Source: Promethearchaeota archaeon
Lineage (GTDB): Archaea > Asgardarchaeota > Lokiarchaeia > Sigynarchaeales > SOKP01
Direction of reading: 5' to 3'
Assembly: GCA_019057775.1 (NCBI GenBank)
Contig: JAHLWT010000128.1
Location: 1 to 38,539, forward strand
Length of the DNA: 38,539 nt
The stretch's first letter is position 1; the number at the start of each line of letters is the position of its first letter. The notes under the pieces were generated by a model, which saw only the letters and a program-made list of their open reading frames with translations, made no database searches and had not been told where the DNA came from. Made by a program: the position numbers and the translations under genes. This document shows positions 8,138 to 17,561 of this stretch, piece by piece.

Positions 8138-10774
8138 ATACTTAGTAGCTCTTCCGCGGAGTAGTTCATTTTTTTGTTTTTTTTCTTTCAGAGCAATATA
8201 ATGTGTATAGAAGGGAATAATTGATAAAAAGGTAAACAAGGGCAACTCAAAATGGCTGTTACTACTGAAAAACACATAGAAAAAAGTCAATAGGTAAAAG
8301 ACCAAAAATATAAAATGGTATTTTCTGTATTTGAAATAATAATAGAATGATTGAAACAGGAATGCAAGATAAATGATCCCTCCCAGAATACCGGAATACA
8401 AAACAGATGATATTAGCGTATTATGGGGGTAATCCATGTGATCAGGATCATTAAAAAAAGTCAAACCATAAGCCTGGAGATAATCAAAACCTCCACCGAA
8501 AATTTTTTCAAAACCATCATATTTTTTATTAAAATATTCAAACGCAAACCGCCACCTGTCAACCCTGCCTGCCACAAGCTGATCACTGCTCCGGACAATT
8601 TCTAAAGTATCATTCAGATTATTTTGCTCCTTCTGGGAATATGATAATGAAAGAAACTTACTTAAAATATTTAGCTGCAGATTTTGATTTGATATCATCT
8701 GAAAGTGCTCCCCAATTTGATTTGCAGCGGGTGGAGTTTTGGTTACTTTGGCTAAGATTTTATTAGAGAGCGTGTCTATAAATTTCTGTTTTTGCTCATA
8801 GGATTCTGCTTCCACAAATTTTGTAGAATCTTGAGAACTAATCTTCACTTTTTTATATTCAGGATATGTAAAGATTACATATCCTTCCAGGGAATTAAAA
8901 TTAACACTGCCGTATTTTGCAAAATATAAGTATACTGGTACTCTGCCATGACGGCTTTTTGGCTTTATCTCGAGTTTTTGCCAAGTACCTTTAAAATTCA
9001 GGTCATAATAAGCTATTTTATCTCCATAAGAATTACCCTCTGCACTTAACTTGGCCCAATCTCCATTAAAATCTTCTGATACATAACAATAAACTGAAGA
9101 AATTACTATTTCATCTGAATTAATAATAGAATCTCCAATTAAAGTATAAGAAGATGAGTTGCCTTTCGAGGTACTGGCATTTGATGTTTTATCCAATTTG
9201 TAACCTACTGCATCTGTGGGTATTTGCTCGGAACCAGGTCCGGTCAAATTATAAACAGGTTTATACACTCTTGTTCCCCAGCCAGTGGCAGGATCAAGAG
9301 GGTCTATTTTTATTTTTTTATATTCAGGATATGCAAAAATTACATATCCTTCCAGGGAATCAAAATTATCACTACCATATTTTGTAAAATATAAGTATAC
9401 AGGCACTTTGCCATAACGACATTTTGGTTTTATCTCAAGTTTTTGCCATGTACCCTTAAGCTTAAGGTCATAATAGGCTATTTTATCTCCGAAAGAATTT
9501 CCTTCTGCATTTAATCGTACCCGTTCGCCATTAAAATCTTTTGAAACATAACAATAGACTGAAGAAGTTACAATTTCACCTGAATGAATAATAGAATCTC
9601 CGATTAAAGTATAAGAAGATGAGTTGCCTTTCAAGGTACTGGGATTTGATGTTTTATCCAATTTATATCCTATTGCATGGATGGGTATTTGTTCGGAACC
9701 AGGTCCGGTCAAATCATAAACAGGCTTATACACTCTTGTTCCCCAGCCAGTGGCAGGGTCAAGGGGGTCTTGTTGAAAAGTCCAACTCCAGCGATCTGTT
9801 TGACTTAAATCCATTCTTCGGTCAAAAATCGTTGAATATTCATATATTAGACCTGTTAAATCTTGATTCACAACCAGTGTTTTCATTTTTAGGCTACGTG
9901 CAATTTTTAACCTGGCACTAGGATCTAATTTCCAAACAAACAGAATACCGGAGGTAAAAAATAACAGTGTAAGTATCCAATACAAGTTTAAATTGTTGGC
10001 CTTTTTGATGTATTGATGCACTAACTGCCCTTTTATTCTACCTAATACACTTGTAAACAATGACCCTGCCAGGAAAATAGTTAATAAAAATATTCCTCTT
10101 CGCGAAGTGGAGAAAAAGATATTAACTGTGAGCAAGAACATAAGAAGTTGATATAGTATTCTTCTTTTTTTGGAAAGAGGGTTCCTCAGCTCCAAAAAGA
10201 TAAGCAACATACCAAAAAAACTGGTAAGGGAGAAAAAGTTATGATCCAATTTTAAGGATGTGCCAGCAGGGTACAAACCATTCTTCATAAGGAAAGGCAG
10301 ATCATAACCATACAGATGAATGATATATTTGGTAATCCCTAAAATTGCTGCGACAATGGAAATTATTTTGACTTGTCTAAGGTATTCCTTTTGAAAAATT
10401 TGGTACTGATCCTCTGAACGTATAAAAAATATAAAGACTAATGCCAGAAACATAAAAAAAAGGACCGCTAATGCTTCCCGTAATAGTAAAACTGAATAAC
10501 CAGTAGTATACGTTAAAGGAATCAGGTAGGCTAATCCTACTAAAATAAAAAGGTAGAAAGTCCTGACATATTCTGTTATGATAAAAAAACGTTTTTTTTC
10601 AATCCAAAACAAATAAATGAAATATCCACCCAGTAACAAAGCTGCCGGCACGAATAAGTACTCGAGAAAAGGAAAGACTATTCTGAACACTAACAGGTTT
10701 ACAGTAAGGGCTAAATAAATTAGCTCGAGTTTATTTGAAAACAAATGTGATTTTTCTGTAATTTTAGAAACCAT
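8132..10774 (-). CDS. O-antigen polymerase/ligase-type protein with two tandem extracytoplasmic modules
   Basis: The product is 880 residues. Residues 1 to about 300 hold about nine or ten hydrophobic segments. Residues 336-490 and 491-645 are two near-identical 155-residue modules starting DPLDPATGWGTR and ending PEYKK. A linker follows, then a Wzy_C-like end (GGGFDYLQAYG, DYPHNTLISSVLYSGILGG) with the last membrane helices. The modules are rich in beta-strand pattern (SSVYCYVS, GTWQKLEI, VPVYLYF) and resemble jelly-roll carbohydrate-binding domains; this is inference. 'TDRWSW' before the modules echoes 'VDRWRF' after them, so the insert sits within the periplasmic loop. Normal Wzy/WaaL proteins are about 400-450 residues, so this is twice the usual size. 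It is paralogous to 14927-17524. Confidence 0.8.
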   Translation of the reverse strand: MVSKITEKSHLFSNKLELIYLALTVNLLVFRIVFPFLEYLFVPAALLLGGYFIYLFWIEKKRFFIITEYVRTFYLFILVGLAYLIPLTYTTGYSVLLLREALAVLFFMFLALVFIFFIRSEDQYQIFQKEYLRQVKIISIVAAILGITKYIIHLYGYDLPFLMKNGLYPAGTSLKLDHNFFSLTSFFGMLLIFLELRNPLSKKRRILYQLLMFLLTVNIFFSTSRRGIFLLTIFLAGSLFTSVLGRIKGQLVHQYIKKANNLNLYWILTLLFFTSGILFVWKLDPSARLKIARSLKMKTLVVNQDLTGLIYEYSTIFDRRMDLSQTDRWSWTFQQDPLDPATGWGTRVYKPVYDLTGPGSEQIPIHAIGYKLDKTSNPSTLKGNSSSYTLIGDSIIHSGEIVTSSVYCYVSKDFNGERVRLNAEGNSFGDKIAYYDLKLKGTWQKLEIKPKCRYGKVPVYLYFTKYGSDNFDSLEGYVIFAYPEYKKIKIDPLDPATGWGTRVYKPVYNLTGPGSEQIPTDAVGYKLDKTSNASTSKGNSSSYTLIGDSIINSDEIVISSVYCYVSEDFNGDWAKLSAEGNSYGDKIAYYDLNFKGTWQKLEIKPKSRHGRVPVYLYFAKYGSVNFNSLEGYVIFTYPEYKKVKISSQDSTKFVEAESYEQKQKFIDTLSNKILAKVTKTPPAANQIGEHFQMISNQNLQLNILSKFLSLSYSQKEQNNLNDTLEIVRSSDQLVAGRVDRWRFAFEYFNKKYDGFEKIFGGGFDYLQAYGLTFFNDPDHMDYPHNTLISSVLYSGILGGIIYLAFLFQSFYYYFKYRKYHFIFLVFYLLTFFYVFFSSNSHFELPLFTFLSIIPFYTHYIALKEKKQKNELLRGRATKYL
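8840..9769 (-). repeat. Two tandem copies of a 465-bp coding module
   Basis: Copy 1 spans about 9305-9769 and copy 2 about 8840-9304. Both open with DPLDPATGWG and close with the PEYKK segment. They are strongly alike at DNA level too: the antisense frames over both copies give matching spurious ORFs at 9154 and 9619. The tandem arrangement could expand or contract by recombination. Confidence 0.85.
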
Positions 10775-10976
10775 AAAAATTAAACCGATATTTAGTTTTA
10801 TTCAAATCTATAATATAAAGTACAAAAAGCACATACTCTTCAATAAAAATACTCGTGGCTATTAATACACTAACTTGCTGATTAGTTACAAATAATTTAA
10901 TCAACTTCAAAACTATTCACTCCGGTTTACCGCTTCAATATCTTCAGCAATCACTTTCAACAACAGCTTAATTAGC

Positions 10977-12296
10977 TTACAACTGTTTTTCATACCTTAT
11001 CAAAGTATGGATGATCAGAATCAGCAGAATTAAATAACAGGTCGCCTCAATTAAAACATAAATAGTAAGAAACTGACTGATCTCCAAATTTCCTAAAAGA
11101 GACAATAAAAAGATTGAAAAAAAATAAAACACCTGCCAGGCAGATAAAATCCGGATTTTTTCCTGGGCTGCAAAAATAAAACGGAATGGATCTATTATGA
11201 ATCGAAAACCCACTGAATAAACAAGTATTGTAGAAAAATCAGCAGCAGTTTGCCAATCATTACCAAAGACGAACAAGATCAATTCTTCAGACCAGACTTG
11301 AATCAGAATAATCCCTGCTATTGCCAAAATCGTCAATATCAGGATCACTTTACTAGCCTGTGGTAAAATCGATTGTTTAGTCAATTTTTTTTCAGTTGCA
11401 TATTGGAAAAATACTTGTGCTAACGGTTCAGTTAGGAATACCAAAGGTATGAAAAGTACAAGCCGTGCCAGGTCCAACTGGCCTGTTGTAGATTCAGAAT
11501 AGAATTTGTTTACTACAAGAATAGGCATTGCTAATGTAACTGTATTCAGGAAAGTGGGCAGTGTATTGTATAATGGAAATTCGTAGTATCGTTTTAGTGT
11601 ATTTCTTAGGGATGGCCAATTATAACTCTTCAATTTTAATCCAGAGCGAATAGCAAGAAAACCACCCATAAAAAGGTTTGCTGTATGGCCTGCCAGATCA
11701 CCAATAAATAGGCCTACTCCCGTTATACCAATACGTCCCAATGAAGCTTGTACTAACCCTTCACCTCCTCTACGTACTATTTTGCTGGAGGCAGATGACC
11801 GGAAAGCCTTCTGCCGTATAAGCCAGTAATTAAAAACATTAAAAGCGCTAAAAAGAAATGCAGATAATGGAATGAAGTAGAGCCATATGCTATATTCAAC
11901 CGGGAAATTAAACAATCTAATAATCCCTTTATAAACAAACAATAAAACAATGAAAACAATCGTATTGAATAACAAGGCTATAAACAATGACAGAAAAACG
12001 ATATTCCCTGCTTCTTCATCCCTTTTAGGCAAAACAACAGCCAACTCGTAGCGTAAAGTTGAAACGACAACAAGTATCCCTGTTATGCTAAGGTATACGG
12101 CAAATGCTCCAAAGTCTTCGGGTGTATAAAGTCTTCGTAATAAGGGCTGTAATAGGATTGGAATAAAAGAAGCAATAGCTGTCCCTGTTGAAAGAGTTAA
12201 TGTATTTTTTATAATAGTTCTTTTTAGGAAAAACACTTTCTTAATACCCTTGTATAGAAACAGCTTGGACGAAACGTCCAACTGTAGATACAACAA
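10977..12296 (-). CDS. Oligosaccharide flippase (Wzx-like, MOP superfamily)
   Basis: Up to 439 residues with 12-14 hydrophobic segments. The N-terminal region is the hallmark one: 'LTLSTGTAIASFIPILLQPLLRRLYTPEDFGAFAVYLSI'. This is the polysaccharide_synt family, which moves undecaprenyl-linked repeat units across the inner membrane. The ATG at 12296 would overlap the upstream aminotransferase gene by 56 bp and adds about 20 residues before the family-like start. An in-frame GTG at 12234-12236, 5 bp after the upstream stop, is an attractive alternative start. The protein supplies substrate for the polymerase-type proteins in the same locus. Confidence 0.87.
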   Translation of the reverse strand: MLYLQLDVSSKLFLYKGIKKVFFLKRTIIKNTLTLSTGTAIASFIPILLQPLLRRLYTPEDFGAFAVYLSITGILVVVSTLRYELAVVLPKRDEEAGNIVFLSLFIALLFNTIVFIVLLFVYKGIIRLFNFPVEYSIWLYFIPLSAFLFSAFNVFNYWLIRQKAFRSSASSKIVRRGGEGLVQASLGRIGITGVGLFIGDLAGHTANLFMGGFLAIRSGLKLKSYNWPSLRNTLKRYYEFPLYNTLPTFLNTVTLAMPILVVNKFYSESTTGQLDLARLVLFIPLVFLTEPLAQVFFQYATEKKLTKQSILPQASKVILILTILAIAGIILIQVWSEELILFVFGNDWQTAADFSTILVYSVGFRFIIDPFRFIFAAQEKIRILSAWQVFYFFSIFLLSLLGNLEISQFLTIYVLIEATCYLILLILIIHTLIRYEKQL

Positions 12297-14646
12297 CTTT
12301 TATCTGTTCTTCGGTAATATCGTAAAAAACAGGTAGCGATATTTCGCTTGAATATGCACGGAAGGAGACAGGAACATCTTTAATATTGTACCCCAGGTTT
12401 TTATAAACAGAGAACATAGGTAATGGCTGAAAATGAACATTTACCATGACACCTGCCTCCTGGCATTTTTGGATCACACTATCTCTCTGAGCTTCTGTGA
12501 AACTTTTGATCCGCAAAGGATAAATATGGTAGGCAGATACTTTATCGAAACTTTCATATATTGGTAATTCGGACCAGCTATATTTTGACAATAGTCCATC
12601 GTACTTATTAAAAACCCATTTTAGTTTTTTCAAGGTTTCAGAATCATAACGAACAATTTCCACTATGCCGATTGCTGCCAGGACATCTGTCATATTCGCT
12701 TTCATACCAGGGACAATAACATCATATTTCCAACCCCGTTCGATAGATTTTGCCAAAGCATCTTTGGTTTGACCATGCAGAGCATAAATCCTCATATAAT
12801 TATAGATGTTTATATTGTCGAAAGGAGCCGGCAGATTCAAAGCTATTGCACCACCCTCTGCAGTAGTTAAATTTTTTACAGCATGAAAAGAAAATACGGT
12901 AATATCAGTGAGAACTCCGGTTTTCCTACCCTTATAAACTGCTCCAAGCGAATGAGCAGCATCCGATAATATCAGGATACGACTTAGTTTTTCCTGTATG
13001 TCAGTTCCCGGATTAAATTTCTGTCTGATATCCTGACGTTTTATAAGTTCATTCAACTTGTCATAATCGCAGGGTAAACCTGCAAAATCTACAGGTAAGA
13101 TCACTTTTGTTCTTTCTGTTATCTTGGCAGCTACTTCCTCTAGGTTAATTAAAAAGTCATCATAATTTATATCAGCCAACACAGGTTTCGCACCGCATCT
13201 GATAACCACATTACCTGTAGCACAATAAGTATAGGCAGGTATAATTACCTCGTCACCATCACCTACTCCAAACCAGCGTAAAACCAATTCTAATCCGCTT
13301 GTACCGGAATTAACACATAGAGTTTCTTTATTCCCACAATAACCGGTTATTTTATTCTCAAGTTCTGTGGTCCGGGGACCTGTAGTAATCCAGCCTGAGG
13401 ATAAAACATTCTCAACCGAACGTATAACCTTGGAATCCATCCTCGGCGGAGAAAAAGGCACTTCAATTCTTTCATCTTCAATTTCTTTTGCAAACTCTTT
13501 TATTTCTTCATTTTTCACCCCGAGCGTTTTAATAATAGTTTCAACAACCCGTATCTTATCTTTATCAGTAAGACTTGACCCGGATGGTAAGCAAAGTCCC
13601 AATTCAAAAAGGTGTTCAGATGTACCATTCACATAATTAGGTGCATCTTTGAATACAGGTTGAAGATGCATAGGCTTCCATAGCGGTCTGGCTTCTATGT
13701 TTTCCTTTTCCAGCGCTAACCTCAGATCCTTACAGGTAACACCACCGGTTTTCTCCGGATCAACCAGAATGGTTGTAAGCCAAAAATTTGAATAATAGCC
13801 ATTAGACTCTTTCTGAAATGAAATACCATTGATATCTTCTAACATCTTCCTGTAGAATACATTTATTTTTCTACGGGTTTTAACCCTTTCCTTAAGGACC
13901 TCCATTTGTCCTCTCCCAATTCCTGCTACAACATTGCTCATCCTGTAATTATAACCTATCTCTGAATGTTGATAATGAGGAGCATCGTCTCTTGCCTGGG
14001 TTGAAAGAAATTTTGCCTGTTCAATATACTCACTATTATCAGAAATAAATGCTCCGCCACCTGAAGTAGTAATTGTCTTATTACCATTAAATGACAATAT
14101 TCCAATTTCACCAAAGATTCCAACATACTTACCATTATATTTGCTACCAATTGCCTCCGCTGCATCTTCAATAACAGGTATTTCGTATTTTTCTGCAATT
14201 TGCATTATCTCATCCAGTTTCGCGGGCATACCATAAAGATGTACAAGGATAATAGCTTTTGGTTTTTTTCCTTTTTTTATTTGATCCTGGATAGCTTCTT
14301 CAAGTAAAACCGGATCCATATTCCAGGTTTCCTGTTCACTATCAATCAACACCGGTGTAGCACCAATATATGTCACCGGGTTTACGGAAGCTGAAAAGGT
14401 AAACGATTGGCAAAGGATGGTATCTCCTTTAGAAACTCCTAAAATAATTAATGCCAAATGAATAGCTGCTGTACCGGAACTTAAAACTACTGCACCTTTG
14501 GTACAAAGTAAAAAACAAATATCATTCTCAAAACCATCGATATTAGGTCCAACAGGAGATATCCAATTCGTATCAAATGCATCCTTTATATATTTCATTT
14601 CTTCCCCTGACATATGGGGAGGAGAAAGCCAGATTTTTGATTTCAT
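12241..14646 (-). CDS. Fusion of two DegT/DnrJ/EryC1/StrS-type PLP aminotransferases
   Basis: One uninterrupted 801-residue frame contains two complete sugar-aminotransferase domains. Domain 1 (about 1-380) opens 'IWLSPPHMSGEEMKYIKDAF' and has 'SSGTAAIHLAL' and its PLP lysine K190 in 'SFNGNKTITTSGGG'. Domain 2 (about 400-801) opens 'VPFSPPRMDSKVI' and has 'NSGTSGLELVL' and K591 in 'SFHAVKNLTTAEGG'. Both keep the SxG-T phosphate loop, so both look active. The family converts keto-sugar nucleotides to 4-amino or 3-amino sugars. Domain 1 resembles the EpsN/PglE-like group and domain 2 an ArnB/SpsC-like group. The usual length is 370-400, so this is a true double. It sits directly before the flippase. 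Confidence 0.9.
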   Translation of the reverse strand: MKSKIWLSPPHMSGEEMKYIKDAFDTNWISPVGPNIDGFENDICFLLCTKGAVVLSSGTAAIHLALIILGVSKGDTILCQSFTFSASVNPVTYIGATPVLIDSEQETWNMDPVLLEEAIQDQIKKGKKPKAIILVHLYGMPAKLDEIMQIAEKYEIPVIEDAAEAIGSKYNGKYVGIFGEIGILSFNGNKTITTSGGGAFISDNSEYIEQAKFLSTQARDDAPHYQHSEIGYNYRMSNVVAGIGRGQMEVLKERVKTRRKINVFYRKMLEDINGISFQKESNGYYSNFWLTTILVDPEKTGGVTCKDLRLALEKENIEARPLWKPMHLQPVFKDAPNYVNGTSEHLFELGLCLPSGSSLTDKDKIRVVETIIKTLGVKNEEIKEFAKEIEDERIEVPFSPPRMDSKVIRSVENVLSSGWITTGPRTTELENKITGYCGNKETLCVNSGTSGLELVLRWFGVGDGDEVIIPAYTYCATGNVVIRCGAKPVLADINYDDFLINLEEVAAKITERTKVILPVDFAGLPCDYDKLNELIKRQDIRQKFNPGTDIQEKLSRILILSDAAHSLGAVYKGRKTGVLTDITVFSFHAVKNLTTAEGGAIALNLPAPFDNINIYNYMRIYALHGQTKDALAKSIERGWKYDVIVPGMKANMTDVLAAIGIVEIVRYDSETLKKLKWVFNKYDGLLSKYSWSELPIYESFDKVSAYHIYPLRIKSFTEAQRDSVIQKCQEAGVMVNVHFQPLPMFSVYKNLGYNIKDVPVSFRAYSSEISLPVFYDITEEQIKVVVSTVGRFVQAVSIQGY

Positions 14647-14926
14647 ATTATGAATTTAAAATATTAGGAATTATTTAGCCAGCATATTGCTGTGCTTTTC
14701 TTTTAATCTTTCTTCTACATATAGTATTTTGAAATTATTCCCTTTTTAGAAGTCTCACTGTTATTACATTAATAGAATTATAAGCTTCTAAACACATAAT
14801 CTACAAATAGGATATCTAAACCATCATGGTGAAATCATTTTTTATGACATAACCAGGAATATGATAGAAGTTGCCTTACTTCATTCCTGCAGGGGATAAT
14901 AACAGATATTTTTTCTATCAGCTTTT
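14647..14926. other. Intergenic stretch containing a GT2 relic
   Basis: 280 bp separate the aminotransferase start from the stop of the polymerase-type gene at 14927. Apart from the GT2 N-terminal relic at 14880-14920, nothing coding is visible. The AT-rich remainder may hold the promoter of the aminotransferase gene, but no clear TAnnTTTG box was found. Confidence 0.5.
14880..14920 (-). pseudogene. N-terminal relic of a family 2 glycosyltransferase
   Basis: Reading the minus strand just after the stop at 14927 gives …IEKISVIIPCRNE, matching MIKVSVIIPCRNEE at the start of the intact GT2 gene at 6978-7979. After Glu the frame runs into unrelated residues and a stop within about 12 codons. The intact GT2 also follows a polymerase-type gene, so this is the stump of a deleted second copy of that pair. 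Confidence 0.75.
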
Positions 14927-17524
14927 TTAAGATGAATCGGTTATTTGTTCTTTTTTCACTATATACCTGGTAAAAAAGGGAATTATAGACAAAAAAGTAA
15001 ATAAGGGAAGTTCAAAATGGCTGTTACTACTAAAAAAGACATAGTAAAAGGTAAGCAAGTAAAAGATCAGGAACACCATGTGGTATTTCCTGTATTTGAA
15101 ATAATAATAGAAAGACTGTAACAGGAATACAATATAAATAATCCCCCCGACTATGCCGGAATAAAGGACTGCTGAAATTATGGTATTATGGGGATAATCA
15201 ATATGGTCAGGATCATTATAAAAAGTTAAACCATAAGCCTGGAGATAATCAAAACCTCCCCCAAACGTTTTTTCAAAACCGTTGTATTTCTTATTATAAT
15301 ATTCATATGCAAACCACCACCTGTCAATCCTACCTGCCACAAGCTGATCTTTGCTCCTGGTTATTTGTAAACTATCCTCTACGCTATTTTGCTGTTTTCG
15401 GGAATTTGATAATGAGAACAGCTTACTTAAAATATTTAGTTGCAGTCCTTGATTTGATATCAACTGAAAGCGCTCTCCAATTCCACCTGCACTGGGTCGG
15501 GTTTTGATTGCTATGGCTAAGATTTTATTAGAGACTGTGTCTTTAAATTTATTTTCATGCTCAATGGATCCTGTTCCCACAACTTTTGTAGAATCTTGGG
15601 GACCAATCTTCACTTTTTTATATTCAGGATATGCAAAAATTATATATCCTTCTAGGGAATCAAAATTGTCACTGCCATATTTTGCGAAATATAAATATAC
15701 CGGCACTTTGCCATGACGGCATTTTGGTTTTATCTCCAATTTTTGCCATGTTCCTTTAAATTTCAGGTCATAATAGGCTACTTTATTCCCGTATGAATTA
15801 CCTTCAGCATTTAACTTAATCCAATCTCCATTAAAATCCTTTGAAACATAACAATAGACCGAAGAATTTATTATTTCACCTGAATTAATAGTAGAATCTC
15901 CAATTAAAGTATAAGAAGATGAGTTGCCATTCGAGTTACTGGGATTTGATGTTTTGTCCAATTTATACCCTATTGCATTTGCTGGTATTTTTTCGGAACC
16001 AGGTCCGGTCAAATCATAAACAGGCTTATACGCTCTTGTTCCCCAACCAGTAGCAGGATCAAGTGGATCAATTTTTATTTTTTTATATTCAGGATATGCA
16101 AAAATGACATGTCCTTTAAGGGAATCAAAACTATCAATACCAAATTTTAAGAAATATAAATATACCGGCACTTTACCTTTTCGACATTTTGCCTTTATTT
16201 CCAATTTTTGCCATGTTCCTTTACATTCCATATCATAATAATCTATTTTATCACCGTAAGAATTACCTTCTGCATTTAACCGGACCCAATCTCCATTAAA
16301 ATCTTCTGAAACATAACAATATACTATGGAATGTACTATTTCACCTGCATTTATACTTGAATCACCTATTAAAGTATAAGAGTATGCATTCCCTTTGGAT
16401 GTACTGGCATTTGACGATTTATCCAGTTTATATCCAATTGCATTTGTGGGTATTTGTTCAGAACCAGGCCCGACCAAATTATAAACAGGCTTATACGCTC
16501 TTGTTCCCCAGCCAGTAGCAGGATCAAGGGGGTCTTGTTGAATAGTCCAACTCCAGCGATCTGTTTGACTTAAATCCACATTTCGGTCAAAAATCGTTGA
16601 ATATTCAGATATTAAATCTGTCAAATCTTGATTTACAACCCATGTTTTCATTTTTAAGCTACGTACAATTCTTAACCTAACACTAGGATCTAATTTCCAT
16701 ACAAACAGAACAGTTGAGATAAAAAACAACAGAGTTAGTATCCAATACAAATATAGACTGTTGGCCTTCTTGATGTACTGATTTACAAACTTCACTGTTA
16801 TTAAACTCAATGCATTTACTGAAATTAGTATAACAAGGAGAATAGTTAATAAAAAAATTCCCCTTCGCGAAAAAGAGAAATAGATGTTAACGGTGAGCAG
16901 AAACAAAAGAAGTTGATATAGTATTCGTCTTTTTTTCAAAAGAACCTTCTTCAACTTCAAAAGGATAAGCAGCATACCAAAAAAACTGGTAAGGGAGGAA
17001 AAGTTATGATCCAGTTTTAAGGATGTTCCTGCCGGGTAATAACCATTCTTCTCAAGGAAAGGCAGATTGTATCCATACAAATGAAGGAAAAACTTACTGA
17101 TCCCCAGGATAGCTACAACAACGGAAATAATTAAGACCTGGTTGAGGTATTCTTTCTGAAAATTTTGGTACTGCTCTGCTGTTTTAATTAATAATATAAA
17201 TACCAGTATCAGAAACAAAAAGAAAAGTAAAGTCAGCGCTTCCCGTATTATTAAAACTGAATAACTCGAAGTATATGTTAATGGAATAAGATATGCCAGA
17301 CCTATCAGAATGAAAAGATAGAAGGCACTGATATAGTTTTTAGCATTTATCAAATTGTGTTTTTCAATCCATAACAAGTAAAGACTATATACAATTAATA
17401 ACAGAGCTGCCGGCACAAATAGGTATTCAAGAAAAGGGAAGGCTATCCTGAACACGAGCAGGTTTATTGTTAATGCTAAATAGGTTAACTCGAGTTTGTT
17501 AGAGAATAGGTGTGATTCTTTCAC
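14927..17524 (-). CDS. O-antigen polymerase/ligase-type protein with two tandem extracytoplasmic modules
   Basis: The product is 865 residues and a close paralogue of 8132-10774 over its whole length. It has the N-terminal membrane block, the 'SFSRRGIFLL' segment and 'QTDRWSWTIQQ', then modules at residues 331-485 and 486-640 (each 155 long, starting DPLDPATGWGTRAYKPVY). The Wzy_C-type end contains 'GGGFDYLQAYGLTFYNDPDH' and 'DYPHNTIISAVLYSGIVGG'. The modules should face the periplasm; I infer a beta-sandwich that may hold or measure the glycan. Between the two proteins the membrane parts differ more than the modules seem to, which would fit gene conversion within the module array. It lies between a phosphoglycosyl transferase (upstream) and the aminotransferase fusion. 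Confidence 0.8.
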   Translation of the reverse strand: MKESHLFSNKLELTYLALTINLLVFRIAFPFLEYLFVPAALLLIVYSLYLLWIEKHNLINAKNYISAFYLFILIGLAYLIPLTYTSSYSVLIIREALTLLFFLFLILVFILLIKTAEQYQNFQKEYLNQVLIISVVVAILGISKFFLHLYGYNLPFLEKNGYYPAGTSLKLDHNFSSLTSFFGMLLILLKLKKVLLKKRRILYQLLLFLLTVNIYFSFSRRGIFLLTILLVILISVNALSLITVKFVNQYIKKANSLYLYWILTLLFFISTVLFVWKLDPSVRLRIVRSLKMKTWVVNQDLTDLISEYSTIFDRNVDLSQTDRWSWTIQQDPLDPATGWGTRAYKPVYNLVGPGSEQIPTNAIGYKLDKSSNASTSKGNAYSYTLIGDSSINAGEIVHSIVYCYVSEDFNGDWVRLNAEGNSYGDKIDYYDMECKGTWQKLEIKAKCRKGKVPVYLYFLKFGIDSFDSLKGHVIFAYPEYKKIKIDPLDPATGWGTRAYKPVYDLTGPGSEKIPANAIGYKLDKTSNPSNSNGNSSSYTLIGDSTINSGEIINSSVYCYVSKDFNGDWIKLNAEGNSYGNKVAYYDLKFKGTWQKLEIKPKCRHGKVPVYLYFAKYGSDNFDSLEGYIIFAYPEYKKVKIGPQDSTKVVGTGSIEHENKFKDTVSNKILAIAIKTRPSAGGIGERFQLISNQGLQLNILSKLFSLSNSRKQQNSVEDSLQITRSKDQLVAGRIDRWWFAYEYYNKKYNGFEKTFGGGFDYLQAYGLTFYNDPDHIDYPHNTIISAVLYSGIVGGIIYIVFLLQSFYYYFKYRKYHMVFLIFYLLTFYYVFFSSNSHFELPLFTFLSIIPFFTRYIVKKEQITDSS
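15605..16534 (-). repeat. Two tandem copies of a 465-bp coding module (second locus)
   Basis: Copy 1 is about 16070-16534 and copy 2 about 15605-16069, with the same start (DPLDPATGWG) and end (PEYKK) as the modules at 8840-9769. The window therefore holds four copies of one module in two genes with identical 155-residue spacing. Confidence 0.85.
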
Positions 17525-17561
17525 AATATCTGAAACCTCTTTATAACATTCTTCTTATTAT

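Noticed and set aside
9154..9921. Two similar plus-strand ORFs (77 and 100 codons) with matching peptides
   Set aside because: They are antisense shadows of the two tandem modules in the minus-strand polymerase gene; their similarity follows from the module repeat.
13367..13636. Plus-strand 89-codon ORF
   Set aside because: Antisense shadow of the double aminotransferase linker.
15307..15716. Plus-strand ORFs of 66 and 70 codons
   Set aside because: Antisense to the well-supported 865-residue gene and without family features.
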